Shown here one piece after another: positions 51,156 through 60,736 of a stretch of DNA of 64,000 nucleotides. Below the pieces are notes generated by a model. That model was not told where the DNA came from. It saw only the letters and a program-made list of their open reading frames with translations, and made no database searches. The position numbers and the translations under genes were made by a program. Source of the stretch: Mycolicibacterium sp. lyk4-40-TYG-92 (GTDB lineage: Bacteria; Actinomycetota; Actinomycetes; Mycobacteriales; Mycobacteriaceae); the NCBI RefSeq assembly GCF_030209435.1, contig NZ_JARVRX010000006.1:61837-125836 (forward strand). Direction: 5' to 3'. The number at the start of each line of letters is the position of its first letter. Positions within the stretch are counted from its first letter, which is position 1.

Positions 51156-51863
51156 GTGAATCTGCCTTATAGCTGGACAGATCGGCCCGCGACGATCGTG
51201 CGGCGCAACGCAACGGAAGCGGTGCTCGAGGATCTGTGCACGGCCATCGAGGCCGGCGACCTGCCCGTCGGAGCCAAGCTGCCACCAGAAGCCGCGCTGG
51301 CCGAACGCTACGGGGTCAGCCGCTCTGTTATCCGCGAAGCGTTACGCTCCTGCCAAACCCTGGGCTTGACTTCGACGAAGACCGGCTCGGGAACCGTGGT
51401 CGTGGCTTCGCATGCGACCTCTCCGCGCTACGGCAAGTTCTCGGCGCGAGACCTCATCGAAGCGCGTCCCCACATCGAAGTGCCCGCCGCAGGCTGGGCT
51501 GCGCGGCGGCGCACCGACGCCGAGCTGACCAACCTCACCCGCATCAACGACGCCATGCAAGCCGAGACCGACGCGGCGAGATGGGTCCAACTCGACACCG
51601 AATTCCACCTCGGCATCGCCCAGGCCTCGGGCAACGAAGTGTTCACCACTGTCGTCGCAGCGATTCGCGATGCACTCGGCCAGCAGTCCCGCATCCTCAA
51701 CGCCGCCTTCGCTGAACGCAGATCTGCATCCAACGCCGAACACGACAGGATCCTCCGGGCCATCGCCGCTGGCGATTACGCCGAAGCCAGCGAATGTATG
51801 CGCCGACATCTCGACAAGGTCGAACAAGCCGTCACCGAACTCGCCGGGGACACGCCCGCCTGA
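51156..51863 (+). CDS. GntR-family regulator (FadR subfamily)
   Basis: 235 aa. Winged helix: VLEDLCTAIEAGDLPVGAKLPPEAALAERYGVSRSVIREALRSCQTLG. The helical FCD effector domain follows (ARDLIEARPHIEVPAAGWAARR, DTEFHLGIAQASGNEV, EHDRILRAIAAGDYAEASECMRRHL). The FCD metal-binding Asp/His residues are visible. Start is uncertain: GTG 51156 has a purine run too close upstream, and TTG 51120 overlaps the asparaginase stop. The identical palindromes before ansA and ansP are its probable operators, and aspartate or asparagine the probable effector. Confidence 0.88.
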   Translation: MNLPYSWTDRPATIVRRNATEAVLEDLCTAIEAGDLPVGAKLPPEAALAERYGVSRSVIREALRSCQTLGLTSTKTGSGTVVVASHATSPRYGKFSARDLIEARPHIEVPAAGWAARRRTDAELTNLTRINDAMQAETDAARWVQLDTEFHLGIAQASGNEVFTTVVAAIRDALGQQSRILNAAFAERRSASNAEHDRILRAIAAGDYAEASECMRRHLDKVEQAVTELAGDTPA

Positions 51864-51939
51864 GTCTTCCAAGTCGCGACCGCGATCGCCGACTTTCCTA
51901 TTGACGCGGACAGTGACCCATGCCACACTCGCCTGACAA

Positions 51940-51952
51940 GCTGTCTGACAGC
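51940..51952. promoter_or_regulatory. GntR-type operator before ansP
   Basis: Perfect 13-bp palindrome GCTGTC-T-GACAGC, 33 bp upstream of the ansP ATG. Core identical to the site at 50119-50135. Confidence 0.78.
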
Positions 51953-51985
51953 CGGGCAGCTTGACCACATATCGATGGGAGTCCG

Positions 51986-53473
51986 ATGGCGACGGTGCCA
52001 ACCACCTCCGACCCGACAGCGCGCCGTAAAGCTGTCAACCTGACCCGCGAAGACGAGGGCTATCACAAGGGCCTCAAGCCGCGGCAGCTGCAAATGATCG
52101 CGATAGGCGGCGCCATCGGGACCGGCCTGTTCCTCGGAGCGGGTGGCCGGCTGCACTCCGCAGGACCGGGCCTCTTCCTGGCATACGGGGTGTGCGGCAT
52201 CTTTGTATTCCTGATCCTGCGCGCCCTCGGCGAGCTGGTGTTGCATCGGCCGTCGTCGGGCTCATTCGTCTCGTATGCGCGTGAATTCTTCGGCGAGAAA
52301 GCTGCTTACGTCGTCGGCTGGATGTATTTCCTCAACTGGGCGATGACCGCGATCGTCGACACCACCGCGATTGCCACGTATTTCCATTTCTGGAAGGCGT
52401 TCGACGTCGTGCCGCAATGGGCGGTGGCGCTGATCGCACTCGTGATCGTGCTGTCGGTCAACATGATCTCGGTCAAATGGTTCGGCGAGATGGAATTCTG
52501 GGCGGCGCTCATCAAGGTGATCGCGCTGATGGCGTTCCTGGTCGCAGGGACCATCTTCCTGGCCGGACGCTTCAAGATCGACGGTCAGAGCACCGGATTC
52601 AGCATCTGGACACATCAAGGCGGACTGTTTCCCACCGGCGCGCTCCCGCTGCTCATTGTCACCTCGGGGGTGGTATTCGCCTATGCCGCAGTCGAATTGG
52701 TGGGCACAGCCGCCGGTGAGACAGCTGAGCCCGAGAAGATCATGCCGCGCGCCATCAACTCGGTCGTCGCTCGTATCGCGATCTTCTACGTCGGATCGGT
52801 GTCGCTGCTGGCATTGCTGCTGCCCTACACTGCCTACAAGGCCGGCGAGAGCCCTTTCGTGACGTTCTTCTCCAAGATCGGCTTCGGCGGCGCCGGCGAC
52901 ATCATGAACATCGTCGTGCTCACCGCCGCGTTCTCCAGCCTCAACGCCGGCCTCTACTCAACCGGCCGGATCCTGCGGTCCATGGCGATGAACGGCAGCG
53001 CCCCGAAGTTCACCGCACGGATGTCCAAACGGGGCGTCCCCTACGGCGGCATCCTGCTGACTTGTGCCATCTGCCTTCTCGGCGTGGTGCTCAACGCGTT
53101 CAACCCCGGTCAAGCCTTCGAGATCGTGCTGAACATGGCCGCTCTGGGCATCATCGCCTCGTGGGGCACGATCGTGTTGTGCCAACTGCGGCTGGTAAAG
53201 ATGGCCAACGCCGGCGTCATGAAACGACCAAAGTTCCGGATGCCATTCACCCCCTACAGCGGCTATCTCACCCTGGCGTTCCTCGTCGCCGTGCTGGTCT
53301 TGATGGCTTGTGACGCACCGGTGGGCACCTGGACGGTCGGGACACTCGTTGTGCTCATCCCAATGCTGATCGCCGGCTGGTATCTGGTGCGAGGGCGCGT
53401 GCGGGCCGTCGCCCAAGAGCGCCTCGGCTACACCGGTGAGTTCCCCGTCATCGCCAACCCACAAGTGGATTGA
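51986..53473 (+). CDS. ansP: L-asparagine permease AnsP
   Basis: 495 aa APC-family transporter with 12 helices. It has [29 protein letters not shown] at the start, [18 protein letters not shown], the GABA-permease-like [29 protein letters not shown], and [22 protein letters not shown]. These are the mycobacterial AnsP1/AnsP2 features; both asparagine and aspartate are carried by this group. ATG 51986 has GGGAG upstream. It has its own CTGTC-T-GACAG operator and lies 5 bp before aspA, so permease and lyase form one operon. Confidence 0.92.
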   Translation: MATVPTTSDPTARRKAVNLTREDEGYHKGLKPRQLQMIAIGGAIGTGLFLGAGGRLHSAGPGLFLAYGVCGIFVFLILRALGELVLHRPSSGSFVSYAREFFGEKAAYVVGWMYFLNWAMTAIVDTTAIATYFHFWKAFDVVPQWAVALIALVIVLSVNMISVKWFGEMEFWAALIKVIALMAFLVAGTIFLAGRFKIDGQSTGFSIWTHQGGLFPTGALPLLIVTSGVVFAYAAVELVGTAAGETAEPEKIMPRAINSVVARIAIFYVGSVSLLALLLPYTAYKAGESPFVTFFSKIGFGGAGDIMNIVVLTAAFSSLNAGLYSTGRILRSMAMNGSAPKFTARMSKRGVPYGGILLTCAICLLGVVLNAFNPGQAFEIVLNMAALGIIASWGTIVLCQLRLVKMANAGVMKRPKFRMPFTPYSGYLTLAFLVAVLVLMACDAPVGTWTVGTLVVLIPMLIAGWYLVRGRVRAVAQERLGYTGEFPVIANPQVD

Positions 53474-53478
53474 GAGAA

Positions 53479-54906
53479 ATGAAAACCCGCATCGAACATG
53501 ACCTTTTAGGCGCCAAAGAGATACCGGCCCAAGCCTATTGGGGCGTACACACCGCGCGCGCGGTCGAAAACTTCCCGATCACCGGTACCACCATCGGCCG
53601 GTACGAGCACCTGATCTGCGCGCTTGCCGTGGTGAAACAAGCCGCGGCACGCACCAACGCTGACCTCGGGTTGCTCAGCGACGAGCGGGCCGCGGCCATC
53701 GACCAGGCCTGCAACGAGATCCGCGCCGGCCAGTTGGCCGACCAATTCATCGTCGACGTCATCCAAGGCGGAGCCGGCACGTCGACGAACATGAACGCCA
53801 ACGAGGTGATCGGCAACCGTGCGCTGCAGATCATGGGCCACGACATCGGCCAGTATCAGTACCTGCATCCCGCTGACCATGTCAACATGAGCCAATCCAC
53901 CAACGATGTCTATCCGACAGCACTGAACATCGCCACGATTACCTCATGCGACAACCTGGATGCCGCAATGGCGCAGCTGATTTCGGCCTTCGACGACAAA
54001 GCCGCGGAGTTCGACCGGGTGATCAAGATGGGGCGGACACAACTACAGGACGCCGTGCCGATGACCCTGGGCCAGGAGATGCGCGGCTATGCGGTGACGA
54101 TCGGTGAGGACCGCCAGCGGCTGGCCGAGTCGACTGCGCTGCTGCACGAAATCAATATGGGCGCCACGGCCATCGGAACCCGGCTCAACGCGCCGCCAGG
54201 CTACGTCGACGCGGTGTGTAAGCACCTGCGCGCACTGACCGGGCGACCTTTGGTGACTGCCGAGAATCTGATCGAGGCGACACAGGACCCCGGCGCGTTC
54301 GTCCATGTGTCGGGCGTACTCAGGCGGATCGCGGTCAAGCTGTCCAAAATCTGCAACGATCTGCGCCTGCTGGCCTCGGGTCCCCGCGCGGGCCTCCATG
54401 AGATCAATCTGCCTGCAGTCCAAGCCGGTTCGAGCATCATGCCCGGAAAGGTCAACCCCGTCATCCCCGAGGTCGTCACTCAGGTGTGCTACTCGGTGAT
54501 CGGCAACGACCTGACGATCACCATGGCCGCCGAGGCAGGCCAACTGCAGCTCAACGCGTTCGAGCCGATCATCGCCCGATCGCTGTTCGACAGCATCGCC
54601 CAACTCACCGCAGCGTGCCGGACACTGACCACCCGATGCGTGCAGGGCATCACCGCCAACGTCGCCACGATGGCCGCACACGTGCACCACTCGATCGGCC
54701 TTGCGACCGCGCTCAACCCCTACCTCGGCTACGCGAAGACCACCGACGTAGCGCGCGAAGCACTGAACAGCCACCGCAGCGTGGCCGACATCGTCCTCGA
54801 GCGCGGCTACCTCGGCGAACAGCAGCTCCGGCAGATCTTGGCGCCAGAACGCCTCGCCAACCTCTCCATCGACAGCCAGGCGGTGGTCAGTTCTCACGAT
54901 GCGTGA
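53479..54906 (+). CDS. aspA: Aspartate ammonia-lyase AspA
   Basis: 475 aa fumarase/aspartase superfamily enzyme converting aspartate to fumarate and ammonia. It begins TRIEHDLLGAKEIPAQAYWGVHTARAVENF, specific to aspartases. GGAGTSTNMNANEV and HPADHVNMSQSTNDVYPT form the active site, and the signature loop is GSSIMPGKVNPVIPE (from about residue 317) with the catalytic Ser. A TTG in frame overlaps the ansP stop at 53470, but ATG 53479 after GAGAGA is better. With ansA and ansP it makes a complete asparagine-to-TCA route. Confidence 0.95.
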   Translation: MKTRIEHDLLGAKEIPAQAYWGVHTARAVENFPITGTTIGRYEHLICALAVVKQAAARTNADLGLLSDERAAAIDQACNEIRAGQLADQFIVDVIQGGAGTSTNMNANEVIGNRALQIMGHDIGQYQYLHPADHVNMSQSTNDVYPTALNIATITSCDNLDAAMAQLISAFDDKAAEFDRVIKMGRTQLQDAVPMTLGQEMRGYAVTIGEDRQRLAESTALLHEINMGATAIGTRLNAPPGYVDAVCKHLRALTGRPLVTAENLIEATQDPGAFVHVSGVLRRIAVKLSKICNDLRLLASGPRAGLHEINLPAVQAGSSIMPGKVNPVIPEVVTQVCYSVIGNDLTITMAAEAGQLQLNAFEPIIARSLFDSIAQLTAACRTLTTRCVQGITANVATMAAHVHHSIGLATALNPYLGYAKTTDVAREALNSHRSVADIVLERGYLGEQQLRQILAPERLANLSIDSQAVVSSHDA

Positions 54907-55501
54907 CATCCATTCCGGGGCGGACACCGTTCGTGGTGGTCGCCGCCGCGGAAGTCCACCGCTACTACTCACAGCTGTAGGCGGCGCCTGAGGCTACCGA
55001 TACCGACAACAACACCCCAAATCTGTCGGGCTCTCAGTGAAGCCGTCGATCTGGTTGAGTCGATCTTGCCGCGAAAGCAACCTCCGCAGGACGACACATA
55101 CACCGCCCAAGCTCCAAATGGCGCGGTCGGCATCGCACTTCTCTTCTGCGTAGCTCGACGGACTATCGCCAGAGCCAATCGGAAACCGTTGCAGCAGAGC
55201 ATATTAACGATCGAGGTGATTTGCAGACCTGCGGGTTCGACACCAGATTGCACAGCAGACCTTTGCATTTCCAAATGTCAATGCGTGTTCGTAATGCAAT
55301 TCGACACGGAGAAATGCGACCTATCCCCTGCGCGGTAGGTTGCATTTAACCGTGCCAATTCGCCTCGCCCCTGACCCGCCCTTTCGCGCATTGCATCGGG
55401 GTTTGGCGGACGGCTTTGTTCATTCCCGGGGGATCCGAAGCGTGCGGTGGCTACGTGCGCCTTTGACCTGTCAGGCTGACGGCCACAATGGCGGGGCAAA
55501 C
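54907..55501. other. Gene-poor lower-GC region after aspA
   Basis: 595 bp without a convincing gene. A minus-strand frame of 101 codons (54969-55274) contains FRGKIDSTRSTASLRAR, which faintly recalls the DEDD region of IS110-type transposases, but the rest does not match. It may be a decayed insertion sequence. No terminator hairpin of note was found. Confidence 0.4.
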
Positions 55502-55816
55502 TTAGTGAAACAGATTGAGGTTGAGGCTTGGTAAGGATAAGCCAGGCAAACCCAATGATAGCGGGACCGACAGGTTCACGTTTGGCGCCGGCAAGCTCGA
55601 CAGGTTGATAGGCGGAAATCCGCCCAAGCTCCAATCATCGCCCCAGTCGAGACCGTTGGTGTTGTTGCGTGCAGTTTTCCCCGAATGGGAACGGCCGGCC
55701 TGATTGTCCTGGTTGACCGCGTCGGGCGAGGCCTGCGCAATGCCGAATCCAGTCATCGAAACGGCAAGCGCAGCAGTCGAAACGACGGCACTTCGCGTGA
55801 TCAGTTTGATTCTCAT
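55502..55816 (-). CDS. Small secreted protein with Leu/Pro/Asn-rich C-terminus
   Basis: 104 aa. A signal peptide (LITRSAVVSTAALAVSMTGFG, cleavage after AQA-SPDA) leads to a polar segment (NQDNQAGRSHSGKTARNN). The C-terminal 45 residues are hydrophobic and Pro/Leu-rich: WSLGGFPPINLSSLPAPN, then VPLSLGLPGLSLPSLNLNLFH. No cysteines in the mature part. ATG 55816 has GAGGGAG upstream. No family recognised; it is predicted to be exported and could associate with the outer membrane. It is flanked by gene-poor DNA on both sides. Confidence 0.7.
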   Translation of the reverse strand: MRIKLITRSAVVSTAALAVSMTGFGIAQASPDAVNQDNQAGRSHSGKTARNNTNGLDWGDDWSLGGFPPINLSSLPAPNVNLSVPLSLGLPGLSLPSLNLNLFH

Positions 55817-56944
55817 GCGACGTTTTCTCCCTCGATTGACTGCTACCCTCGGCCAAAATATAGCCGCCTACCGTGAGAAATCCGTATCGACGCAATAGGA
55901 ATCAGCTGTGGCTACCCCCGGTTCGCGAATTTTCGTACCCTCGCTGCAAGGCGAGGAGCCACGCAAAACTCAGCGCGACACAACTCCGTCAATACACAGC
56001 AACCTTACCGCACGAACGCGCACTGCAACGGGCTAAATCAGTACGCCACGCAACACCAACAGGCAGCTGTCAAGGCTGTGAATATTCTATCGAATCCGTA
56101 TTACCGCGATAAATCACTCACGCCAGACGGCCATTTTGATCTCCGCTTGTATGCACCCCACAAATACTCCTTCATGGTCGCAGAATCCTCTACCAATCTA
56201 CCTAAGAGTCTAGGCAACAACGGTATTCATCGAAATTCTCACACCCAAAGAGTCGTGCCGAAAACACCGACCGCAACCGCACAATCTCAGAGTTTCGAAA
56301 CTGTACAAATTTAGTTGCCTGAACTTAGCAGCATGCGCCAGAGCTGCTGGCTAGCAATGACTTTCGTTCCATACCAAACAACGGATCCCGTACGCAGCAT
56401 GGCGCGACGATTCCGCGGCAAGGACAGACTCGCGCTTTCCAATGGAACAGACGGTCGCAGTGCGGTATCCACGACGGTTTGATCGCATTTTCCGGTCATC
56501 GCCATGATGCGGTATATGCCAGTTTGGCGTACATGGTTGCAGGCCTCCCTACTGCGTCGGGTGGGCGTTTTCCGCCGCATTTCTGACGGACAGTGGGCCG
56601 CTCGGGGCGGAATGTGACGTCTCACTAGCGATCCCGGCAATGCCATGAGAAGGCGCGTCGCGCGATCGTGACGGTGGTCGTGGCTATGACCCACCGTGAC
56701 TCAAAACCAGCTGTATTCATACGTTTTCGCAAGGAATGTCCTAGAGGTTTCATGGATTCGGCCGATAGCTTCACGTGCGTACTGGCAGCGGATCGGGGCC
56801 GGTGAAGTTCCCGGCCACACCGGTCGCACTAGGCGCCGATGTCGCTGCATCTCAGCAATCCCACGGCTGCCTCGGCATCCGCTGTCGGACCAGGTCGCGA
56901 CCTGGTTCGGCAAATCGACACCTGGATCGGAGCACATCATCGTC
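55817..56944. other. Gene-poor lower-GC region before the acyltransferase
   Basis: About 1.1 kb with AT-richer composition and only short frames of no recognisable family. The longest, 127 codons on the minus strand (56311-56694), starts SHDHRHDRATR and is Arg-rich without hydrophobic or domain features; I do not call it. The upstream extension of the acyltransferase frame (from 56696) shows no family sequence either. Possible remnant of transferred or decayed DNA. Confidence 0.4.
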
Positions 56945-57826
56945 ATGACAATCCACCACACCGCTGAAGAGAACCTCGATCAACCAGCGCGGGTACAGAT
57001 GCTGCGCCGGTTTCTGGGGTCGGTTAGTGATGCCGCCGAACCCATCGTTGACCTGATGCGCCCTTACATAGAAGGGCTCGAGAACCTGCCCGCAGACGGT
57101 CGGTTTCTGTTGGTGGCGAACCACACTCAGAGCTTCGTCGAGGTGCCGCTGATCCTGCACTACGTGCGGCGCGGCATCGGGAGGCGGGTGCGACCGCTGG
57201 CTGAGCGGGGTATCGGCAAGATGGGCGGTCCCATGGCAGATGTGGTCGCCGCCGTCGGCGCAGTCGTCGGATCTCCGGAAAACGCCCAGGAATTGATGCA
57301 GAGCAACGACACAATTCTGGTGTTTCCCGGCGGCGGTCGCGAGCTCGCCAAGTTCAAAGGCGAAGAAAACACCATCAACTGGCTCGGCCGGGCGGGCTTT
57401 GCCCGCGAAGCCATCATCGGCGGCTACCCGATCGTGCCGGTGACCCTGGTCGGCGGCGACGACATGTACCAGCATCTGTTCACCCGCGACAGCATGCTGG
57501 GCCGGCTCAGCATGACGATCAGCGAGAAGATCACCGGCCGTCCGAACATGCCGATCCCGCTGATGCGAGGGATCGGTCCCACTCTCATCCCGCGGCCGCA
57601 GCGCATGTACTTGCGGTTCGGTGCCCCAATCACCACCGCCAGACCCGCCGATGTCTCCGATGAGACATGGATCGCCACGGTCAAAGAGACCACTCAGGAA
57701 GCGTTGGAAACCAGCTTCGCCGACCTTCTGAAAGTTCGTGCCGCCGACCCATACCGCGCATTGAATCCGCTGGCGTGGCCCCGTGCCGCACGCCCGGTCG
57801 ACATGAGCGATGGCGCGCGTGGCTAG
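56945..57826 (+). CDS. PlsC-type lysophospholipid acyltransferase family protein
   Basis: 293 aa. FLLVANHTQSFVEVPLILHYV holds the acyltransferase His (near residue 59) in an NHT-x4-E form instead of NH-x4-D, and ILVFPGGGRELAKFKGEEN is the second block, as in DGAT2/plant phytyl ester synthase-like members. PIVPVTLVGGDDMYQHL follows. It probably esterifies a lipid or glycerolipid at the inner membrane. ATG 56945 is the first plausible start but lacks a well-placed ribosome site. Its end overlaps the ECF transporter gene by 17 nt, so they are probably one transcript. Confidence 0.82.
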   Translation: MTIHHTAEENLDQPARVQMLRRFLGSVSDAAEPIVDLMRPYIEGLENLPADGRFLLVANHTQSFVEVPLILHYVRRGIGRRVRPLAERGIGKMGGPMADVVAAVGAVVGSPENAQELMQSNDTILVFPGGGRELAKFKGEENTINWLGRAGFAREAIIGGYPIVPVTLVGGDDMYQHLFTRDSMLGRLSMTISEKITGRPNMPIPLMRGIGPTLIPRPQRMYLRFGAPITTARPADVSDETWIATVKETTQEALETSFADLLKVRAADPYRALNPLAWPRAARPVDMSDGARG

Positions 57827-59885
57827 CCTAGTTCGCACCGGTAGCCGCTCTGGCCTGCTCCCCGGGGAGATGGCACACGCCGCGACGGTCGCTGCGGCCT
57901 CAGCAGGCCTGGCGATCTCGACAGGCGTGGTGCCGGTGACAGCGTTCCTTGCCCTGACCGCCGTCGTGCCGATCGGGCTACTAGCTCACCGTCACCGGCT
58001 ACGGGTATTGATCACCGCTGCCATCGCCGGTGCGGTGACCGCGTTCCTCATCATTGGTGTGCCCGGCGCCATCACCGTGCTGGCTTGCGCCTACATCGGA
58101 GGGCTGGCCGGCACCGTCAAACGCCGCGGCGGCGGCATCATTACCGTCGCCCTCACCGGTCTCACCGCAGGCGCGGTCCTCGGGACCATCACAGCCAGCA
58201 TGTTGCTGGTGCTGACGCCGTTGCGGACGCTGATCTTCAGCGCCTTGAACGCGACGACGAACGGACTGGCCGCCGCCCTACACACCGTTCCCGCCCTACG
58301 TAGCCTCGGCGACGGCTTGGCGCACCTGACCTCGGCCGGGTTCAGAGCCTGGCCAATGCTGCTAACCGGCTGGCTGGCTGCCATCGTGACGCTCGTGTCC
58401 GTCATCGGCTGGTGGATCATGTCCGGTGTCCTGCAGCGCCTCGGCGGTATCCCCGACGTCCACAAACTCGACCCGCCCCCGGCCGATCTGGCCGGGGCCG
58501 CACCCGCCCCGCTGCCGATGCACCTGGACGACGTCAGCTTCCGGTATCCCGGCGCCGAACACGACGCCCTGGCACCGACCACCTTCACTGTTGATATCGG
58601 CGAGCGTCTCGCCGTGGTCGGTGGCAATGGGTCCGGCAAAAGCACGCTTGGGCGCATCCTCGCCGGCGCCGAACCCACCACCGGTGCCGTCCACCGCCCC
58701 GGTGCAGTCGGCCTGGGCCGCATCGGAGGCACCGCTGTGGTGCTGCAACACCCGGAGACACAGGTGCTCGGTATGCGGGTTGCTGACGACGTCGTCTGGG
58801 GCCTGTCCCCGGAAGCGCCAGTGGACGTTGATGCAATCCTGCACCGGGTGGGGCTGGCCGGGATGCGCGATCGCGCCACCAATGGGATGTCCGGAGGTGA
58901 ACTGCAGCGCCTGGCCGTGGCCGCTGCGCTGGCCCGCTCGCCGAAGCTGCTGGTGGCCGACGAAATCACCTCGATGGTGGACCCCGAGGGACGTGAAGCG
59001 CTGCTGGCGGTGGTCGACGGCCTAACCGCACACCAGCAAATGTCAGTCGTAGAGATCACCCACTACCGCGATGAAGCCGAGAGCGCCGACTGGGTCATCA
59101 GCCTGTCCGAAACCGGAAATGACACCGCCATGGTGTCCACCGTCGCGGCACCGGCCTCAGCACCGGCCTCAGCACTGGCCGCCGCCGGTCGCCTGCCCGC
59201 GGCAACCGGCGTGCCTGTGCTGCGCTTAGACGGAGTCAGCCACCAGTACGCGGCTGGCACACCATGGGCACACACCACAGTGTCCGACATCAACCTGACC
59301 GTGCACGAGGGCGATGGCATCTTGATCCACGGCGGCAACGGGTCCGGCAAGTCGACGCTGGCCTGGATCATGGCCGGCCTGACAGCGCCCTCCGCAGGAT
59401 CGGTCCAGATCGATGGCAAACCCGCCGCCGAACAGGTCGGCACGATCGCCATCGCCTTCCAAGCCGCACGCCTCCAACTCATGCGGCCGCGGGTCGACTT
59501 GGAAATCGCATCGGCCGCAGGATTCGATGCAGATGAGACGGATCGCGTGGTTGCCGCGCTGGCCAGCGTCGGCCTGGACGCCGCGCTCGCGCGGCGCCGC
59601 GTCGATCAACTCTCCGGCGGACAGCAACGCCGATTGGTGCTCGGGGGCCTACTGGCTCGGAGGCCGCGGGTGCTGATCCTCGATGAGCCCCTGGCCGGCC
59701 TGGACGCTGGCAGCGCACGCGATTTTGTGCAGCTGCTGATCGAACTGCGCCACGCCACCGGATTGACGATCATCATGATCTCCCACGATTTCTTTGGCCT
59801 GGACCAGTTGTGCCCGCGCGTGCTACGCCTGCACAACGGCGCGATCCAGACTCCAGTGTCGCCTGCGACGGGAGCATCGTCATGA
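57810..59885 (+). CDS. ECF transporter fusion: membrane S-like domain plus two ABC ATPases (Rv2326c-like)
   Basis: 691 aa. Residues 1-215 contain about six helices in the style of an ECF S-component (AVVPIGLLAHRHRLRVLITA, GVPGAITVLACAYIGGLAG). Two ABC ATPase domains follow. The first has Walker A GGNGSGKST near residue 270, signature MSGGELQR near 359 and Walker B VADE. The second has Walker A GGNGSGKST near 507, LSGGQQRR near 601, and LILDEPLAGLD. So substrate-binding and both energising units are in one chain. The T-component follows with an ATGA overlap. M. tuberculosis Rv2326c has this architecture. Substrate unknown, presumably a vitamin or metal-like micronutrient. Confidence 0.9.
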   Translation: MARVASLVRTGSRSGLLPGEMAHAATVAAASAGLAISTGVVPVTAFLALTAVVPIGLLAHRHRLRVLITAAIAGAVTAFLIIGVPGAITVLACAYIGGLAGTVKRRGGGIITVALTGLTAGAVLGTITASMLLVLTPLRTLIFSALNATTNGLAAALHTVPALRSLGDGLAHLTSAGFRAWPMLLTGWLAAIVTLVSVIGWWIMSGVLQRLGGIPDVHKLDPPPADLAGAAPAPLPMHLDDVSFRYPGAEHDALAPTTFTVDIGERLAVVGGNGSGKSTLGRILAGAEPTTGAVHRPGAVGLGRIGGTAVVLQHPETQVLGMRVADDVVWGLSPEAPVDVDAILHRVGLAGMRDRATNGMSGGELQRLAVAAALARSPKLLVADEITSMVDPEGREALLAVVDGLTAHQQMSVVEITHYRDEAESADWVISLSETGNDTAMVSTVAAPASAPASALAAAGRLPAATGVPVLRLDGVSHQYAAGTPWAHTTVSDINLTVHEGDGILIHGGNGSGKSTLAWIMAGLTAPSAGSVQIDGKPAAEQVGTIAIAFQAARLQLMRPRVDLEIASAAGFDADETDRVVAALASVGLDAALARRRVDQLSGGQQRRLVLGGLLARRPRVLILDEPLAGLDAGSARDFVQLLIELRHATGLTIIMISHDFFGLDQLCPRVLRLHNGAIQTPVSPATGASS

Positions 59886-60736
59886 CACCTCCTACACGAG
59901 ACAGGCCTCGGGGCCCGAGGCCATTGGTGCTGATGCGACCCGTCCCGGGAACAAGCCCGGTCCATTCGTTATGGGCTGGCACCAAGATCATCGTCGCCAT
60001 CGCCGTCGCGGTGATGCTGGCCATCGATCCCAGCCCACTCCCGATCGCCGCGGTCGGCGCCCTGGACCTGGCGGCGATCTGGCTCGCACACATCCCGAGG
60101 ACCGCCTTTCCGTCCGTACCGCCGCCGGTATGGGCAGTCGTCTTGATCGGCTCCGCGATCCTCCTATCCGCAGGCGGGCCCCCGTTTGTCGTCATCGCCG
60201 GCTTGCATGTGGAACTCGGTGGCCTGCTTCAATTCCTGCAACTCTCGGCGTTGACCATCGTCCTGTTGCTCACAGGTGCGGTGCTCTCCTGGACCACTGA
60301 CGTCGCCGATGTCGCGCCAGCGATAGCGACACTGGGCCGCCCACTGCGCCGACTGGCTATCCCTGTCGACGACCTCGCGGTGGCCCTGAGCTTGGCACTG
60401 CGCTCTTTTCCCATGCTGATTGACGAATTCAGGGTCGTGAACGCGGCGCGCACCTTGCGGCCCGCGCCACAACCGGGGGGAACACGACGGGTACGACAGC
60501 GTATCCGCGACGGTGTCGACCTGATAGCCACCATCACTGCGATGATGTTTCGCCGCGCCGACGAAATGGGCGATGCGATCGCCGCCCGAGGTGGAACCGG
60601 ACAACTCACCGCCGGCCGCACCAAGCTCCGTCGGCCTGATTGGGTAGCACTGGTGATCGCTGGCGCCGCCTGCGCTATCGCCCTCGGTCTCGATGTGACC
60701 ATGGGCGGCATCGACGGTCCCCTGGGCCGCCACTAG
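59882..60736 (+). CDS. ECF transporter T-component (CbiQ family, Rv2325c-like)
   Basis: 284 aa. Helices include LWAGTKIIVAIAVAVMLAI and LLQFLQLSALTIVLLLTGAV. The cytoplasmic coupling helix with the family motif EMGDAIAARGGTG near residue 235 contacts the ATPases. ATG 59882 overlaps the stop of the fusion gene, so the whole transporter is made from one operon. The CbiQ type fits cobalt/nickel or group II vitamin transporters; nothing here fixes the substrate. Confidence 0.9.
   Translation: MTPPTRDRPRGPRPLVLMRPVPGTSPVHSLWAGTKIIVAIAVAVMLAIDPSPLPIAAVGALDLAAIWLAHIPRTAFPSVPPPVWAVVLIGSAILLSAGGPPFVVIAGLHVELGGLLQFLQLSALTIVLLLTGAVLSWTTDVADVAPAIATLGRPLRRLAIPVDDLAVALSLALRSFPMLIDEFRVVNAARTLRPAPQPGGTRRVRQRIRDGVDLIATITAMMFRRADEMGDAIAARGGTGQLTAGRTKLRRPDWVALVIAGAACAIALGLDVTMGGIDGPLGRH

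Noticed and set aside
54969..55274. Possible IS110-type transposase remnant
   Set aside because: Only one short segment resembles the family, with no terminal repeats or second domain; kept as a note on the region only.
56311..56694. 127-codon minus-strand frame
   Set aside because: Starts His/Arg-rich, no domain, no ribosome site; lies in AT-richer DNA where such frames arise by chance.
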